From: Clostridiales bacterium
Lineage (GTDB): Bacteria; Bacillota; Clostridia; Lachnospirales; Lachnospiraceae
Direction of reading: 5' to 3'
Assembly (NCBI GenBank): GCA_018369015.1
Contig: JAGZDD010000046.1
Span: 1-24,008 of the forward strand
Length of the DNA: 24,008 bases
Of this stretch, positions 1 through 7,652 are shown piece after piece. The position numbers were made by a program, and so were the translations under genes. Under the pieces are notes generated by a model. The model had not been told where the DNA came from and searched no databases. It saw only the letters and a list, made by a program, of their open reading frames with translations. How positions within the stretch are numbered: the first letter of the stretch is position 1; each line of letters opens with the position of its first letter.

Positions 1-33
1 CGCCGTGCTTTACGTTTCGCCTACGGCGCAACT

Positions 34-124
34 CGCACTCATACCGTCTTGTCGGCAAATGTCCGCGCATCCGGACAAGCGAGCTTGCCCGGATGTGCGG
101 ACATTTGCCGAGCTTTCATAGTAA
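34..124. repeat. Palindromic intergenic repeat, family A copy 1
   Basis: Positions 52-111 form an almost perfect hairpin: two 29-nt arms around a 2-nt centre, with one G-T wobble and one mismatch. It is followed at 111-124 by AGCTTTCATAGTAA. The stretch from about 38 to 124 recurs at 7504-7590, and the same 14-nt tail follows a different hairpin at 7202-7259. The repeat ends 10 nt before the esterase ribosome binding site, so it lies in or just before that gene's leader. It has no poly-T run, so it is not an obvious intrinsic terminator. Its left limit is uncertain because the window starts here. Confidence 0.8.
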
Positions 125-146
125 ATTGTATTTGGGAGGAATGTAT

Positions 147-989
147 ATGGCAAGCTTTTTAGTAAATTTTATATCGCAGTCTTTAGGACGGTGTGTCAGT
201 GTAAATGTAATCCTTCCCACCGATAAAATGTATTTTCCGGGAATGAAGGCCAGAGAAGAAGGAAAGCCGTATAAAACACTGTATCTTCTCCATGGTGTGC
301 TTGGTAATTATACGGACTGGCTTTCCGGTACCCGTATTCAGCGGTGGGCTGAGGAAAATGATCTGGCGGTTGTTATGCCGTCGGGGGATAATGCTTTTTA
401 TGTGGACCAGCCGTGGAACTGTAATTATTACAGCAGGTTTATCGGGGAGGAGCTTGTAAATTTTACACGAAAGACCTTTCCTCTTTCTCATAAGAGGGAG
501 GATACTTATATTGCCGGGCTGTCTATGGGCGGCTATGGAGCGCTTTATAACGGGCTTAAATACCATGAAACTTTTGGTTATATCGGCGCCCTGTCGTCAG
601 CGCTTGTTGTGAATGAATCCATGCTTACCCGGCCGGAGAGCCATCCCTTTTTTGTGGAAACAAAACAGTACGCGAAAAGCTGCTTTGGAGCGAATCTTGA
701 GGCTGCACTAAACAGCGATGTGAATCCCAAGGTGCTTGTGGAACGGCTTTTGAGCGAAAGGGCTGAATTCCCGAAAATTTTTATGGCTTGTGGACTTGGC
801 GACAGCCTCCTTGGGGTGAATGAGGATTTTGCAGACTATTTAAAGCAAAAGGGTATCAAAGTATCCTTTGAAACAGCTCCGGGAGCACATGAGTGGGATT
901 TTTGGGATACTTATATTAAAAAAATACTGGACTGGCTTCCACTAGAGGGAAAAAAACAGGGAATGAACAGCGGCAACGTAGGAATATAA
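147..989 (+). CDS. Esterase of the EstA / esterase D family (alpha/beta hydrolase)
   Basis: A 280-residue serine esterase of the putative-esterase family (tributyrin esterase, S-formylglutathione hydrolase type). It probably hydrolyses short acyl or acetyl esters in the cytoplasm, as no signal peptide is seen. The oxyanion-loop motif LLHG is at residues 47-50, the nucleophile elbow GLSMGG puts the catalytic serine at 126, a likely catalytic aspartate is D219 (GLGDS) and the histidine is H248 (GAHEW). Start choice: GGGAGGA at 134-140 lies 6 nt before ATG 147. An in-frame ATG at 141 touches the ribosome binding site, and one at 93 lies inside the palindromic repeat, so both are less likely. pepP follows after 52 nt without a clear terminator, so the two may be co-transcribed. 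The physiological substrate cannot be read from sequence. Confidence 0.9.
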   Translation: MASFLVNFISQSLGRCVSVNVILPTDKMYFPGMKAREEGKPYKTLYLLHGVLGNYTDWLSGTRIQRWAEENDLAVVMPSGDNAFYVDQPWNCNYYSRFIGEELVNFTRKTFPLSHKREDTYIAGLSMGGYGALYNGLKYHETFGYIGALSSALVVNESMLTRPESHPFFVETKQYAKSCFGANLEAALNSDVNPKVLVERLLSERAEFPKIFMACGLGDSLLGVNEDFADYLKQKGIKVSFETAPGAHEWDFWDTYIKKILDWLPLEGKKQGMNSGNVGI

Positions 990-1041
990 CATGAAAGCCC
1001 CGGACGGCATAAAAAATTAATAGGAAAGCAGGGAATTAACG

Positions 1042-2835
1042 ATGATTAAGGAAAGACTTCAAAAGCTGCGTCAAAAAATGCAGGAAAACAACATTCACTA
1101 TTATATTGTTCCGACGAATGATTATCATTTATCAGAATATGTAGGCGCTCATTTTGGTGCCAGAAAGTATATGTCTGGCTTTACCGGTTCTGCCGGCATC
1201 CTTTTAGTCGGAATGGACATGGCAGGACTTTGGACAGACGGCCGTTACTATATCCAGGCGGCACGGCAGCTTGAAGGCAGTACGATTACTTTGTTTAAGC
1301 AGGGCAGCGAGGGTGTTCCTATGATGGACGTTTATCTGAAATCCGTTCTTAAAGAAGGAGAAAATGTCGGCTTTGACGGGCGAGTGATGCCTGCGGCTAT
1401 GGGCTGTGATTTAGAGGCCTTTGTTGCCGCAAATAAAGGAAAAATTATTTATGAAATGGATCTTGTCGGGGAGATCTGGGAGGATCGTCCGGCGCTGCCT
1501 TGCGATCCCGCTTTTTTGCTGGAAGAAAAATATGCCGGCGAAGCGGTGTCAAGCAAGCTTTCCAGGGTGAGGGAGGCTATGGCTATGGCCGGCGCCAATT
1601 ACCATGTGCTGACAATGCTTGACGATATTGCGTGGCTTTTAAATATCCGGGGCAATGATATTGCCTGCAATCCGGTGATTTTAGCCTACGGTGTTGTTGC
1701 TATGGACCAGATGTATTTGTTTGCCGATGAAAAGAAATTTGACAATAACATCCGGGAAGGCTTTGAAAAAAATGGCGTAAGGGTGCTGCCCTATAATGAT
1801 ATTTATGAGTGGCTCAAGGCCCTGCCCAAAGATGTGTGCGTCATGTACAATAAGCAGAAGATCAATTATTCTATCTGCAAAAATATCCCGGCTTCGGCCA
1901 GGGTGATTGACCGGGAAAATCCTACAATGCTTATGAAGGCCCGCAAAAATGAGGTAGAGATTGATAATTTAATTAAAGCCCATATCAAAGACGGCGTCGC
2001 TGTGACAAAATTTATTTACTGGGTCAAGACGAATGTTGGAAAAATTCCAATGACAGAGCTGTCTGCCAGCGAGTACCTTGAAAACTGCCGGAAGGCCCAG
2101 GAAGGCTATATTGAACCGAGCTTTGATACAATTTGCGCCTATAAGGCTAATGCCGCCATGATGCATTACAGCGCCGGGCCTGAGAGCAATGCGGTTTTAG
2201 AACCCGAAGGGCTGCTTTTAGTAGATTCTGGCGGCCAGTATTATGAGGGAACGACGGACATTACCCGTACAATGGCCTTAGGTCCTGTGCCGGACGAAAT
2301 TAAAAAGCATTACACAGCGGTACTGAGGGGGATGTTAAATCTTGCCAACGCCCGGTTCCTTTATGGCTGTATTGGTATGAACCTGGATATTCTTGCGCGT
2401 GGGCCGGTATGGGATATGGATATTGATTACCAGTGCGGAACCGGTCACGGCATTGGTTACCTTCTGGGCGTCCATGAGCCGCCCAATGGCTTCCGCTGGA
2501 AAAAGGTGCCGGAACGGGATGATTCGGCGGTGATCGAGGAAGGCATGGTGACAAGTGATGAGCCAGGCGTTTATATCGAAGGAAGCCACGGCATACGTAT
2601 TGAGAATGAGCTTGTGTGCCGTAAGGGCGAAAAGAATGAATACGGCCAGTTTATGTATTTTGATACCATTACTATGGCGCCGATTGACCTGGATGCTATT
2701 GACACGAAATATATGAGCACGACAGACATTGAGCGTCTTAACAGCTACCATAAGCAGGTTTATGATACTATTTCCGGCTATTTGACAGAAGAAGAAAGAG
2801 AATGGCTTAGGGAATATACAAAGCCTGTAAAATAA
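1042..2835 (+). CDS. pepP: Xaa-Pro aminopeptidase (aminopeptidase P, family M24B)
   Basis: A 597-residue metallopeptidase that removes the N-terminal residue from peptides with proline in second position, helping to salvage proline-rich peptides. The length fits the long three-domain aminopeptidase P form: two creatinase-like N-terminal domains (about 1-160 and 160-310) and a C-terminal pita-bread catalytic domain (about 311-560). All five dinuclear metal ligands are visible: D395 (LLVDSG), D406 (TTDITRT), H469 (GTGHGIG), E507 (SDEPGVY) and E521 (RIENEL). No signal peptide is seen, so it should be cytoplasmic. A modest ribosome binding site (CAGGGA) precedes ATG 1042. A hairpin terminator follows the stop codon. 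Confidence 0.95.
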   Translation: MIKERLQKLRQKMQENNIHYYIVPTNDYHLSEYVGAHFGARKYMSGFTGSAGILLVGMDMAGLWTDGRYYIQAARQLEGSTITLFKQGSEGVPMMDVYLKSVLKEGENVGFDGRVMPAAMGCDLEAFVAANKGKIIYEMDLVGEIWEDRPALPCDPAFLLEEKYAGEAVSSKLSRVREAMAMAGANYHVLTMLDDIAWLLNIRGNDIACNPVILAYGVVAMDQMYLFADEKKFDNNIREGFEKNGVRVLPYNDIYEWLKALPKDVCVMYNKQKINYSICKNIPASARVIDRENPTMLMKARKNEVEIDNLIKAHIKDGVAVTKFIYWVKTNVGKIPMTELSASEYLENCRKAQEGYIEPSFDTICAYKANAAMMHYSAGPESNAVLEPEGLLLVDSGGQYYEGTTDITRTMALGPVPDEIKKHYTAVLRGMLNLANARFLYGCIGMNLDILARGPVWDMDIDYQCGTGHGIGYLLGVHEPPNGFRWKKVPERDDSAVIEEGMVTSDEPGVYIEGSHGIRIENELVCRKGEKNEYGQFMYFDTITMAPIDLDAIDTKYMSTTDIERLNSYHKQVYDTISGYLTEEEREWLREYTKPVK

Positions 2836-2847
2836 TCAAAGCTATTT

Positions 2848-2887
2848 GATACTGTTCACATGACACCTGTGAACAGTATCAGCTATT
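2848..2887 (+). terminator. Intrinsic terminator after pepP
   Basis: Perfect 13-bp inverted repeat GATACTGTTCACA (2848-2860) / TGTGAACAGTATC (2868-2880) with a 7-nt loop. It is followed by AGCTATTTTT, a short T-rich tract, and starts 12 nt after the pepP stop codon. Confidence 0.75.
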
Positions 2888-3011
2888 TTTCTGGCCTTGG
2901 GGCTGCCAAAACAGCCATGCATATTTTTTGGTTTTCGGGGAAAATTAAAGGCATAGTTACCTTATAAACCTGCCGTTTTTTCGGCGCTGCTATGGAAAAG
3001 AGGTCAGGAGC

Positions 3012-3368
3012 TTGGATTATTTAAAAGCCTTTTTAATTGGCGGTCTGATTTGTGCTATTGTCCAGATTCTTATGGAAAAGACAAAAATGCTGCCGGGCCG
3101 GATCATGGTGCTTCTTGTATGTCTTGGCGTCGCGCTTGGCGCCCTTGGACTGTATCAGCCACTGATTGATTTTGCCGGAGCCGGGGCCACTGTCCCCCTT
3201 TGCGGCTTTGGCTATACCCTTTGGACCGGAGTGAAGGATGCAGTGAATAACGAGGGATTTCTGGGAATCTTTAAAGGAGGCTTCACAGCTTCCGCGATTG
3301 GGATCAGCGCCTCATTATTTTTAGGCTTCCTCGCTTGTATTATTTTTAAACCAAAAACAAAAAAATAG
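3012..3368 (+). CDS. spoVAE: Stage V sporulation protein AE (SpoVAE, small SpoVAEb type)
   Basis: A 118-residue integral membrane protein matching the small SpoVAEb subunit in size and sequence. Characteristic parts are the MDYLKAF start, the DFAGAGATVPL...GFGYTL segment (53-70) and the GGFTASAIGI segment (89-98). SpoVA proteins form the inner-membrane channel that loads calcium-dipicolinate into the forespore and releases it on germination. Hydrophobic spans lie near 4-21, 31-48 and 92-112. The start is TTG at 3012, eight nt after AAGAGG (2998-3003); the next ATG would delete the conserved N terminus. spoVAC and spoVAD, its usual neighbours, are absent on both sides. Upstream, GCATA (2919) and GGGGAAAAT (2937) resemble a forespore sigma-factor promoter, but the 13-nt spacer is short, so this is only suggestive. 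Confidence 0.9.
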   Translation: MDYLKAFLIGGLICAIVQILMEKTKMLPGRIMVLLVCLGVALGALGLYQPLIDFAGAGATVPLCGFGYTLWTGVKDAVNNEGFLGIFKGGFTASAIGISASLFLGFLACIIFKPKTKK

Positions 3369-3439
3369 CTGCAAAGATAGGCCATGCTTATTACCCGCAG
3401 CTATTCAGACAATTTGCGAACCGTTTCGGCTATTGCAAA

Positions 3440-3490
3440 AAAAGCTGTGATTTTAAAGATGTTTCGAGGATCTTTAAAATCACAGCTTTT
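3440..3490. terminator. Bidirectional terminator between spoVAE and the PBP gene
   Basis: Perfect 21-bp inverted repeat at 3440-3460 and 3470-3490 with a 9-nt loop (GTTTCGAGG). A-rich sequence lies on the left and T-rich sequence on the right, so it can end transcripts from both convergent genes. It lies 71 nt after the spoVAE stop and 25 nt beyond the PBP stop codon. Confidence 0.9.
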
Positions 3491-3515
3491 ATATTATCTG
3501 AAAAAGTATCCAGAC

Positions 3516-6086
3516 TTATTGAGTCGGAGTGCCGGTACCCGGATCCGGAGTTACTGTTGTACCTCCATCCGCGGGAGGTGTTGTGCCGCTTTCATCGGTC
3601 GTTTCAGGCTCAGGAAGGCAGGTACAATAGTAGGTTGGCGCCTGGCTCCGGTCATAGATATATTTTATATTTGTAGAATTTGCTCCGGCAAGGCCATTGC
3701 AGGTACCGCATACTGCCACCGGATTGCACTGGGTACAGGTTTCAGTAGGTGCTGCAGAGCTTTCCATTAGCTCTGTCTTTGTCTGGCAGTTTGCTCCCGG
3801 CAATTTTCCGGTACGGATGCAGACCGTGACCTCTTTCAATCCGTCAGGCATTGTAAAGTCTTTCTTTTCATAGCCCTTTACCTCGTTTACCTGGTTAATG
3901 ATCTTTGCCCACAGCGTTTCGTGGGTATAAAGCCTCCAGCCGTAGCGTGTGGCTGGGGAAAGGTTATTGTCATAGCCAAACCAGATACCCGCTGTATAAT
4001 AAGGGGAATATCCGACAAACCATGTATCCTTCCAGTCGTCTGTTGTACCTGTTTTTCCGGCGATGGTCATATTGCGGACATTGACATTGCCATAGGCTGT
4101 ACCACCGGGCTTAGATACGACATCAACCATGGCGTCTGTAAGCTGGTAGGCTGTGGTCGGTTTTATTGCTGTGGTCGATTCCGGGTTATCTGCGGAATTT
4201 TCCAGAAGCACTGTTCCGTCAGAATCCAGAACCTTTGTGTAAAATACCGGGCGGTTGTACTGGCCGAGATTTGCAATAGAAGCAAATGCGGCGGTCAGCT
4301 CAAGATTTGTAACGCCGTTGGTAATACCACCGATCGCCAGAGCGTCAACGGCATCTTTTGTCATATCCATTGTTGTGAAATGGAAATTTTCTGTCAGATA
4401 TTTCAGAGCCAGGTCTGTTCCCACATCTTCCTGGAGGGTACGTACCGCAACTGTATTTTTGGACTTTAAGATCGCCTCGCGGAACGTTACATTTGTGTTG
4501 GATTCATATTTATCAACATTTCGGATAACGTGTCCGTTGGCAGATTCTACATTTTTATCCAGCTTGCTGCTGGCTAGTGTATCGCCGCAGGCATCCAATG
4601 CCGGAGCGTAGGTTGACACAATCTTAAATACAGAGCCTGGCTGCCGGGTTGCCGATGTGGCGCGGTTAAAACCAAAATTCACCGTTTTTTCTCCGCGGCC
4701 GGCCATGAGCGCCGTGACATAGCCATTCGATTGGTCCATCATTACAAATGAGGACTGGATCTGTGGGGTGATTGTAATATTTTCAGTATACTTTGTATCT
4801 TCCGTGATGCCGACAACATTTGTTTTAAAGTCTTCGACCGCGGCTTCGGCCGCCTCTTTTGTCGAATAAAGCGGGTATTTCAGACCGCTGGCTTTAATAA
4901 TATCGTCATCAGTATAATTGGTCGTTGTATCATCATTTGGGTCATCGGGATTGACGTAAACAGATAGCGCGTAATCCAGAAGATATTCTGTCATAGGGAA
5001 ATTAGAATCATCTGCATAAATTTCCTCGCAGATCTGCTGGATTTCCTTATCCTGGGCAAGATAGATGCTAATAGCGCCGCTGTATACTTTATCCTCGGCT
5101 TCTGCCTCTGTATAGCCAAGCTTTTCCTGAAGATCCTCAATGACCTGGCTGATCGCCGCTTCCTGATAATACGTATACGGCTCTGCCTGTTCAGCTACGT
5201 AGTTTTGGGCATTTACAAGAATATCATCGTAAATGGCTGTGTCTGCTAAAGCTTCATCCCGGGCCGCCTCGTCAATGAGCCCCTGGTTGTACATATAATT
5301 AATCGTCGTTTCGCGCCGCTCGTTATTTTTCTCTGGATTGTCCACCGGGTTGTTGTTTGTCGGGCTTTGGGCAATACTTGCCAGAGTGGCTGCTTCGGAA
5401 ACATTAAGTTCGGATGCGCTTTTATTAAAGTAATAGTTCGATGCAGCCTCTACGCCATAGCAGCTTCTTCCAAGATTAATTGTATTTAAGTAGGCTTCAA
5501 GTATTTCATCCTTGCTTAGTTGTTTTTCAAGTTCAAGGGCAAGGTACTGCTCCTGGAACTTACGGCGGAACCTTAAAAGCTGGTTTGTTTCAGCGCCGCC
5601 GGAGAAAACGCTGAGCTTTAAAAGCTGCTGGGTAATTGTACTGGCACCCTCGGTGAAATCACCGCCGTTGGCCAGTCCGACAAAGAAGGCTCTGACAATG
5701 CCTTTGGGGTCAATCCCATTGTGTGTTCTGAAACGTTCGTCTTCAAGAGCGATAAATGCATTTTGGACGTTCTCGTTAATTTCATCAATAGATACATAAA
5801 TACGGTTGGAATTAGCGCCGACAATTTCATGTTCCAGCTCACCATCCTTACTGTATATGTAGGATTTAAAGCCTTTGGGGGCAATATCATTGAGATTAAG
5901 CTCCGGGGAACTGTCAATAATTCCTCTGAAACCGCCGATACCAGCGGAAACACCGACGACAGCAACCAGTATAAAACATACAATAAATACCCGGAATATG
6001 GTGAAGCCGGCTTTTTTTCTGGCTCTTTTTGCACTGGATCGTAAATTGTATTTCTTTTTTTCTATGCCATGTTTACTATAATCCAT
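3516..6086 (-). CDS. Class A penicillin-binding protein (bifunctional transglycosylase/transpeptidase)
   Basis: An 856-residue PBP1A-type enzyme that polymerises and cross-links peptidoglycan at the outer face of the membrane. It has a basic cytoplasmic N terminus, one membrane anchor (about 29-50), a GT51 glycosyltransferase domain (about 75-250; catalytic E115 in EDERF, plus ASTITQQLLK at 148-157) and a transpeptidase domain. The transpeptidase triad is intact: S485-V-F-K488, S542-K-N544 and K678-T-G680. An insertion of about 180 residues between the domains is rich in acidic residues. After residue 750 the tail holds eight cysteines (756, 767, 784, 787, 793, 796, 821, 823), including two CxxC pairs, then ends Thr/Pro/Gly-rich. 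The start ATG 6086 follows AAAGGAGG; a longer reading frame to 6203 runs into the tandem repeats and has no such site. The gene is monocistronic and convergent with spoVAE. Confidence 0.95.
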   Translation of the reverse strand: MDYSKHGIEKKKYNLRSSAKRARKKAGFTIFRVFIVCFILVAVVGVSAGIGGFRGIIDSSPELNLNDIAPKGFKSYIYSKDGELEHEIVGANSNRIYVSIDEINENVQNAFIALEDERFRTHNGIDPKGIVRAFFVGLANGGDFTEGASTITQQLLKLSVFSGGAETNQLLRFRRKFQEQYLALELEKQLSKDEILEAYLNTINLGRSCYGVEAASNYYFNKSASELNVSEAATLASIAQSPTNNNPVDNPEKNNERRETTINYMYNQGLIDEAARDEALADTAIYDDILVNAQNYVAEQAEPYTYYQEAAISQVIEDLQEKLGYTEAEAEDKVYSGAISIYLAQDKEIQQICEEIYADDSNFPMTEYLLDYALSVYVNPDDPNDDTTTNYTDDDIIKASGLKYPLYSTKEAAEAAVEDFKTNVVGITEDTKYTENITITPQIQSSFVMMDQSNGYVTALMAGRGEKTVNFGFNRATSATRQPGSVFKIVSTYAPALDACGDTLASSKLDKNVESANGHVIRNVDKYESNTNVTFREAILKSKNTVAVRTLQEDVGTDLALKYLTENFHFTTMDMTKDAVDALAIGGITNGVTNLELTAAFASIANLGQYNRPVFYTKVLDSDGTVLLENSADNPESTTAIKPTTAYQLTDAMVDVVSKPGGTAYGNVNVRNMTIAGKTGTTDDWKDTWFVGYSPYYTAGIWFGYDNNLSPATRYGWRLYTHETLWAKIINQVNEVKGYEKKDFTMPDGLKEVTVCIRTGKLPGANCQTKTELMESSAAPTETCTQCNPVAVCGTCNGLAGANSTNIKYIYDRSQAPTYYCTCLPEPETTDESGTTPPADGGTTVTPDPGTGTPTQ

Positions 6087-6143
6087 TTTTCCTCCTTTCC
6101 GTCTGCCTTTTGGGCTATAAAACGATGTCCTGTGGACATTTCT

Positions 6144-6320
6144 CCTCGCTATTATCCAGTTCGGCCAGGGGCCTTGCTGGAGGCGCTCGTCAAATGCCTG
6201 CATATGCGAGCATGACAGGCACTTTCCTCGCTATTATCCAGTTCGGCCAAGGCCTCACTGGAGGCGCTCGTCAAATGCCTGCATATGCGAGCATAGCAAG
6301 CACTTTCCTCGCTATTATAC
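6144..6320. repeat. 81/82-bp tandem repeat in the PBP gene leader
   Basis: Two adjacent units (6144-6225 and 6226-6306) and the first 14 nt of a third (6307-6320) share most of their sequence, beginning CCTCGCTATTAT. The 82-bp unit differs from the 81-bp one by one extra base in a G/C run. Each unit contains a hairpin (6195-6221 and 6276-6302) and, read on the minus strand, a -10-like hexamer (GATAAT in two copies, TATAAT in the outermost). The array sits between the likely PBP promoter and its ribosome binding site. On the minus strand a 27-residue peptide repeat could be read, but nothing suggests it is translated. Confidence 0.85.
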
Positions 6321-6322
6321 CA
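6314..6322 (-). promoter_or_regulatory. Probable extended -10 promoter of the PBP gene
   Basis: Read on the minus strand, 6322 to 6314 gives TGGTATAAT, a perfect extended -10 element (TGn-TATAAT). No good -35 box lies 17 nt upstream, as is common for extended -10 promoters. Transcription from here would run through both 81/82-bp repeats, giving a leader of more than 200 nt before the ATG at 6086. Confidence 0.5.
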
Positions 6323-6540
6323 AATATCTGTTGTGAAATAAAGAGTTAAATTTCTGTTACTCAAACCTACATAAATTTCTGTTCCCCAAACCATGCTTAA
6401 ACTTCTTAAATAAATTATTTCCCCGCCAGGGCAGATATGATACACTGTATGAGAGAAAATTCCGTAACTGTTTTGCCATGCCATTGTTGTATCACCAGCC
6501 GCATGGCTGACTAGTTAGAAAATTACAGGGAGATGTCTGA
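6323..6540. other. Divergent spacer between the PBP gene and yigZ
   Basis: No gene is supported here. A small hairpin CAGCC-GCAT-GGCTG (6496-6509) is followed directly by ACTAGTTAG (6510-6518). The same tail follows a larger hairpin at 18501-18538, so this looks like a reduced copy of that repeat module. A weak promoter-like TGATACACT at 6438-6446 could serve yigZ, without a recognisable -35 box. Confidence 0.4.
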
Positions 6541-7194
6541 ATGGAAGCTCAATTTAAAATTGTATATGAAGGCGGCAGCGGCGAGATTGTAGAAAAAAAG
6601 TCCAGGTTTATTGCTACTGTTGTGCCTGTGGCAAGCGAAAATGAGGCGTTGGCCTTTGTTGAAGCTATGCGCAGGAAATATTGGGATGCGACTCATAATT
6701 GCTATGCTTATGTCGTTGGCGAGCGCAATGAAACGGCCCGCTGCTCAGATGATGGGGAGCCGGCCCAGACGGCCGGGCGGCCAATGCTGGATGTTCTTTT
6801 GGGAGAGGGAATACACAATACGGCAGTTGTTGTTACCCGGTATTTTGGGGGAACTCTGCTTGGAACCGGAGGGCTTGTGCGGGCTTATTCCAGGGCTGTA
6901 CAGGAAGGGCTTGCCCATAGCAGGGTTGTTGTCAGAGAAAATTGCGTGAGGATTCGTATTTTATCGGATTATAATGCCCTTGGGAAAATTCAGTATATTG
7001 CAGGAACAATGGATATTCATGCTCTGGACGCCCAGTATACGGAAAATGTATCCACGGACTGGCTTGTTAAAGACATGCAGAAGGAGGCTTTTTTAAAGAA
7101 GGTGACAGAGGCAACGAATGGCCAGGCTCAGATTGAAGATCTTGGCCTGTGCTTTGCCGCGTTTTGCGGTAAAGAGGTCACGGTTTTAGGGTAA
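6541..7194 (+). CDS. yigZ: YigZ/IMPACT family protein (UPF0029)
   Basis: A 217-residue member of the YigZ family, related to eukaryotic IMPACT. Members are usually linked to translation or stress, but the bacterial biochemical role is not settled. The N-terminal UPF0029 domain (about 17-124) carries the hallmarks KKSRFIA, DDGEPAQTAGRPML (70-83) and VVVTRYFGGTLLGTGGLVRAY (about 96-116). The C-terminal part (about 137-192) is the ferredoxin-fold DUF1949-like half. The start ATG 6541 follows AGGGAG at suitable spacing. Length is typical and the gene looks intact. It is probably a single-gene unit, since a long hairpin begins 7 nt after its stop codon. Confidence 0.92.
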   Translation: MEAQFKIVYEGGSGEIVEKKSRFIATVVPVASENEALAFVEAMRRKYWDATHNCYAYVVGERNETARCSDDGEPAQTAGRPMLDVLLGEGIHNTAVVVTRYFGGTLLGTGGLVRAYSRAVQEGLAHSRVVVRENCVRIRILSDYNALGKIQYIAGTMDIHALDAQYTENVSTDWLVKDMQKEAFLKKVTEATNGQAQIEDLGLCFAAFCGKEVTVLG

Positions 7195-7201
7195 TAGGGG
7201 G

Positions 7202-7272
7202 TATCAAATGTGCATACACAGGGTCAGGTAAAATTGCCCCTGTGTATGCACACTTGATAGCTTTCATAGTAA
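7202..7272. repeat. Long hairpin with family A tail, directly after yigZ
   Basis: A 22-bp inverted repeat (7202-7223 / 7238-7259, one mismatch, 14-nt loop) begins 7 nt after the yigZ stop. It is followed by AGCTTTCATAGTAA at 7259-7272, the tail also seen at 111-124 and 7577-7590. The stem shares CAAATGT near its base with the other two copies but differs elsewhere while remaining paired. It may help end yigZ transcripts, although it lacks a U-tract. Confidence 0.75.
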
Positions 7273-7517
7273 ACTTCCATGCCGCGCTGCGCGCGGCTCC
7301 AATACGCATGAAAGCCAGATGGCTCCGTGCCTGCGGCACTCCGCCATCTGCCGACGGTATGTCTGCGTTCCACTCCGGTCGGCGCTAAACGCGTGGTCTA
7401 CACTCCGTTCCGGTCGTTGCTTGACAAGCGGTCTCCGTTCCACTTCGGTCGTTGCTGGACGCGTGCCACCGGCACGCAGCAACACTGGCGCTTAGCACCC
7501 GCGCTCATACCGTCTTG
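7260..7517. repeat. Nested palindrome cluster between yigZ and rubrerythrin
   Basis: This GC-rich stretch has no credible gene but several nested inverted repeats. GCTTTCAT (7260-7267) pairs with ATGAAAGC (7308-7315) around GCCGCGC/GCGCGGC (7281-7297). CAGATGGC (7316-7323) pairs with GCCATCTG (7343-7350) around GTGCC/GGCAC (7327-7339). GTTGCT (7451-7456) pairs with AGCAAC (7478-7483) around GCGTGCC/GGCACGC (7461-7477). A direct repeat containing CGGTCGTTGCT occurs near 7412 and 7446. Open frames here lack ribosome binding sites and read through palindromes, so they are not annotated. Confidence 0.7.
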
Positions 7518-7590
7518 TCGGCAAATGTCCGCGCATCCGGCCAAGCGAGCTTGCCCGTCTGTGCGTCCACTTGCCGAGCTTTCATAGTAA
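7518..7590. repeat. Palindromic repeat, family A copy 3
   Basis: Copy of the element at 52-124. The left arm (7518-7546) matches closely, but the right arm has several substitutions (for example GTCTGTGCGTCCACTTG), so the 29-nt stem is partly broken. The conserved AGCTTTCATAGTAA tail is intact at 7577-7590. It ends 62 nt before the rubrerythrin start codon and lies in that gene's promoter region. Confidence 0.75.
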
Positions 7591-7652
7591 GATGTATAAA
7601 ATGGACATGGATCAGGCATAATATAGTAACAAACTTTTGGAGGTTATCATAT

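Noticed and set aside
2335..2751. Reverse-strand frame inside pepP
   Set aside because: It is fully contained in a gene with all its catalytic residues intact, so it is a shadow frame.
6144..6320. Possible CRISPR array
   Set aside because: Only two full units plus a fragment, directly abutting with no variable spacers, and no cas genes nearby.
6152..6484. Reverse-strand reading frame of 110 residues with a 27-residue peptide repeat
   Set aside because: The peptide repeat simply reflects the 81-bp DNA tandem repeat. A one-base difference in the second unit breaks the frame, and there is no convincing ribosome binding site.
7202..7590. Possible structured RNA or riboswitch before rubrerythrin
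   Set aside because: No known riboswitch consensus is recognised, and the same units occur in unrelated spacers, which fits dispersed repeats better.
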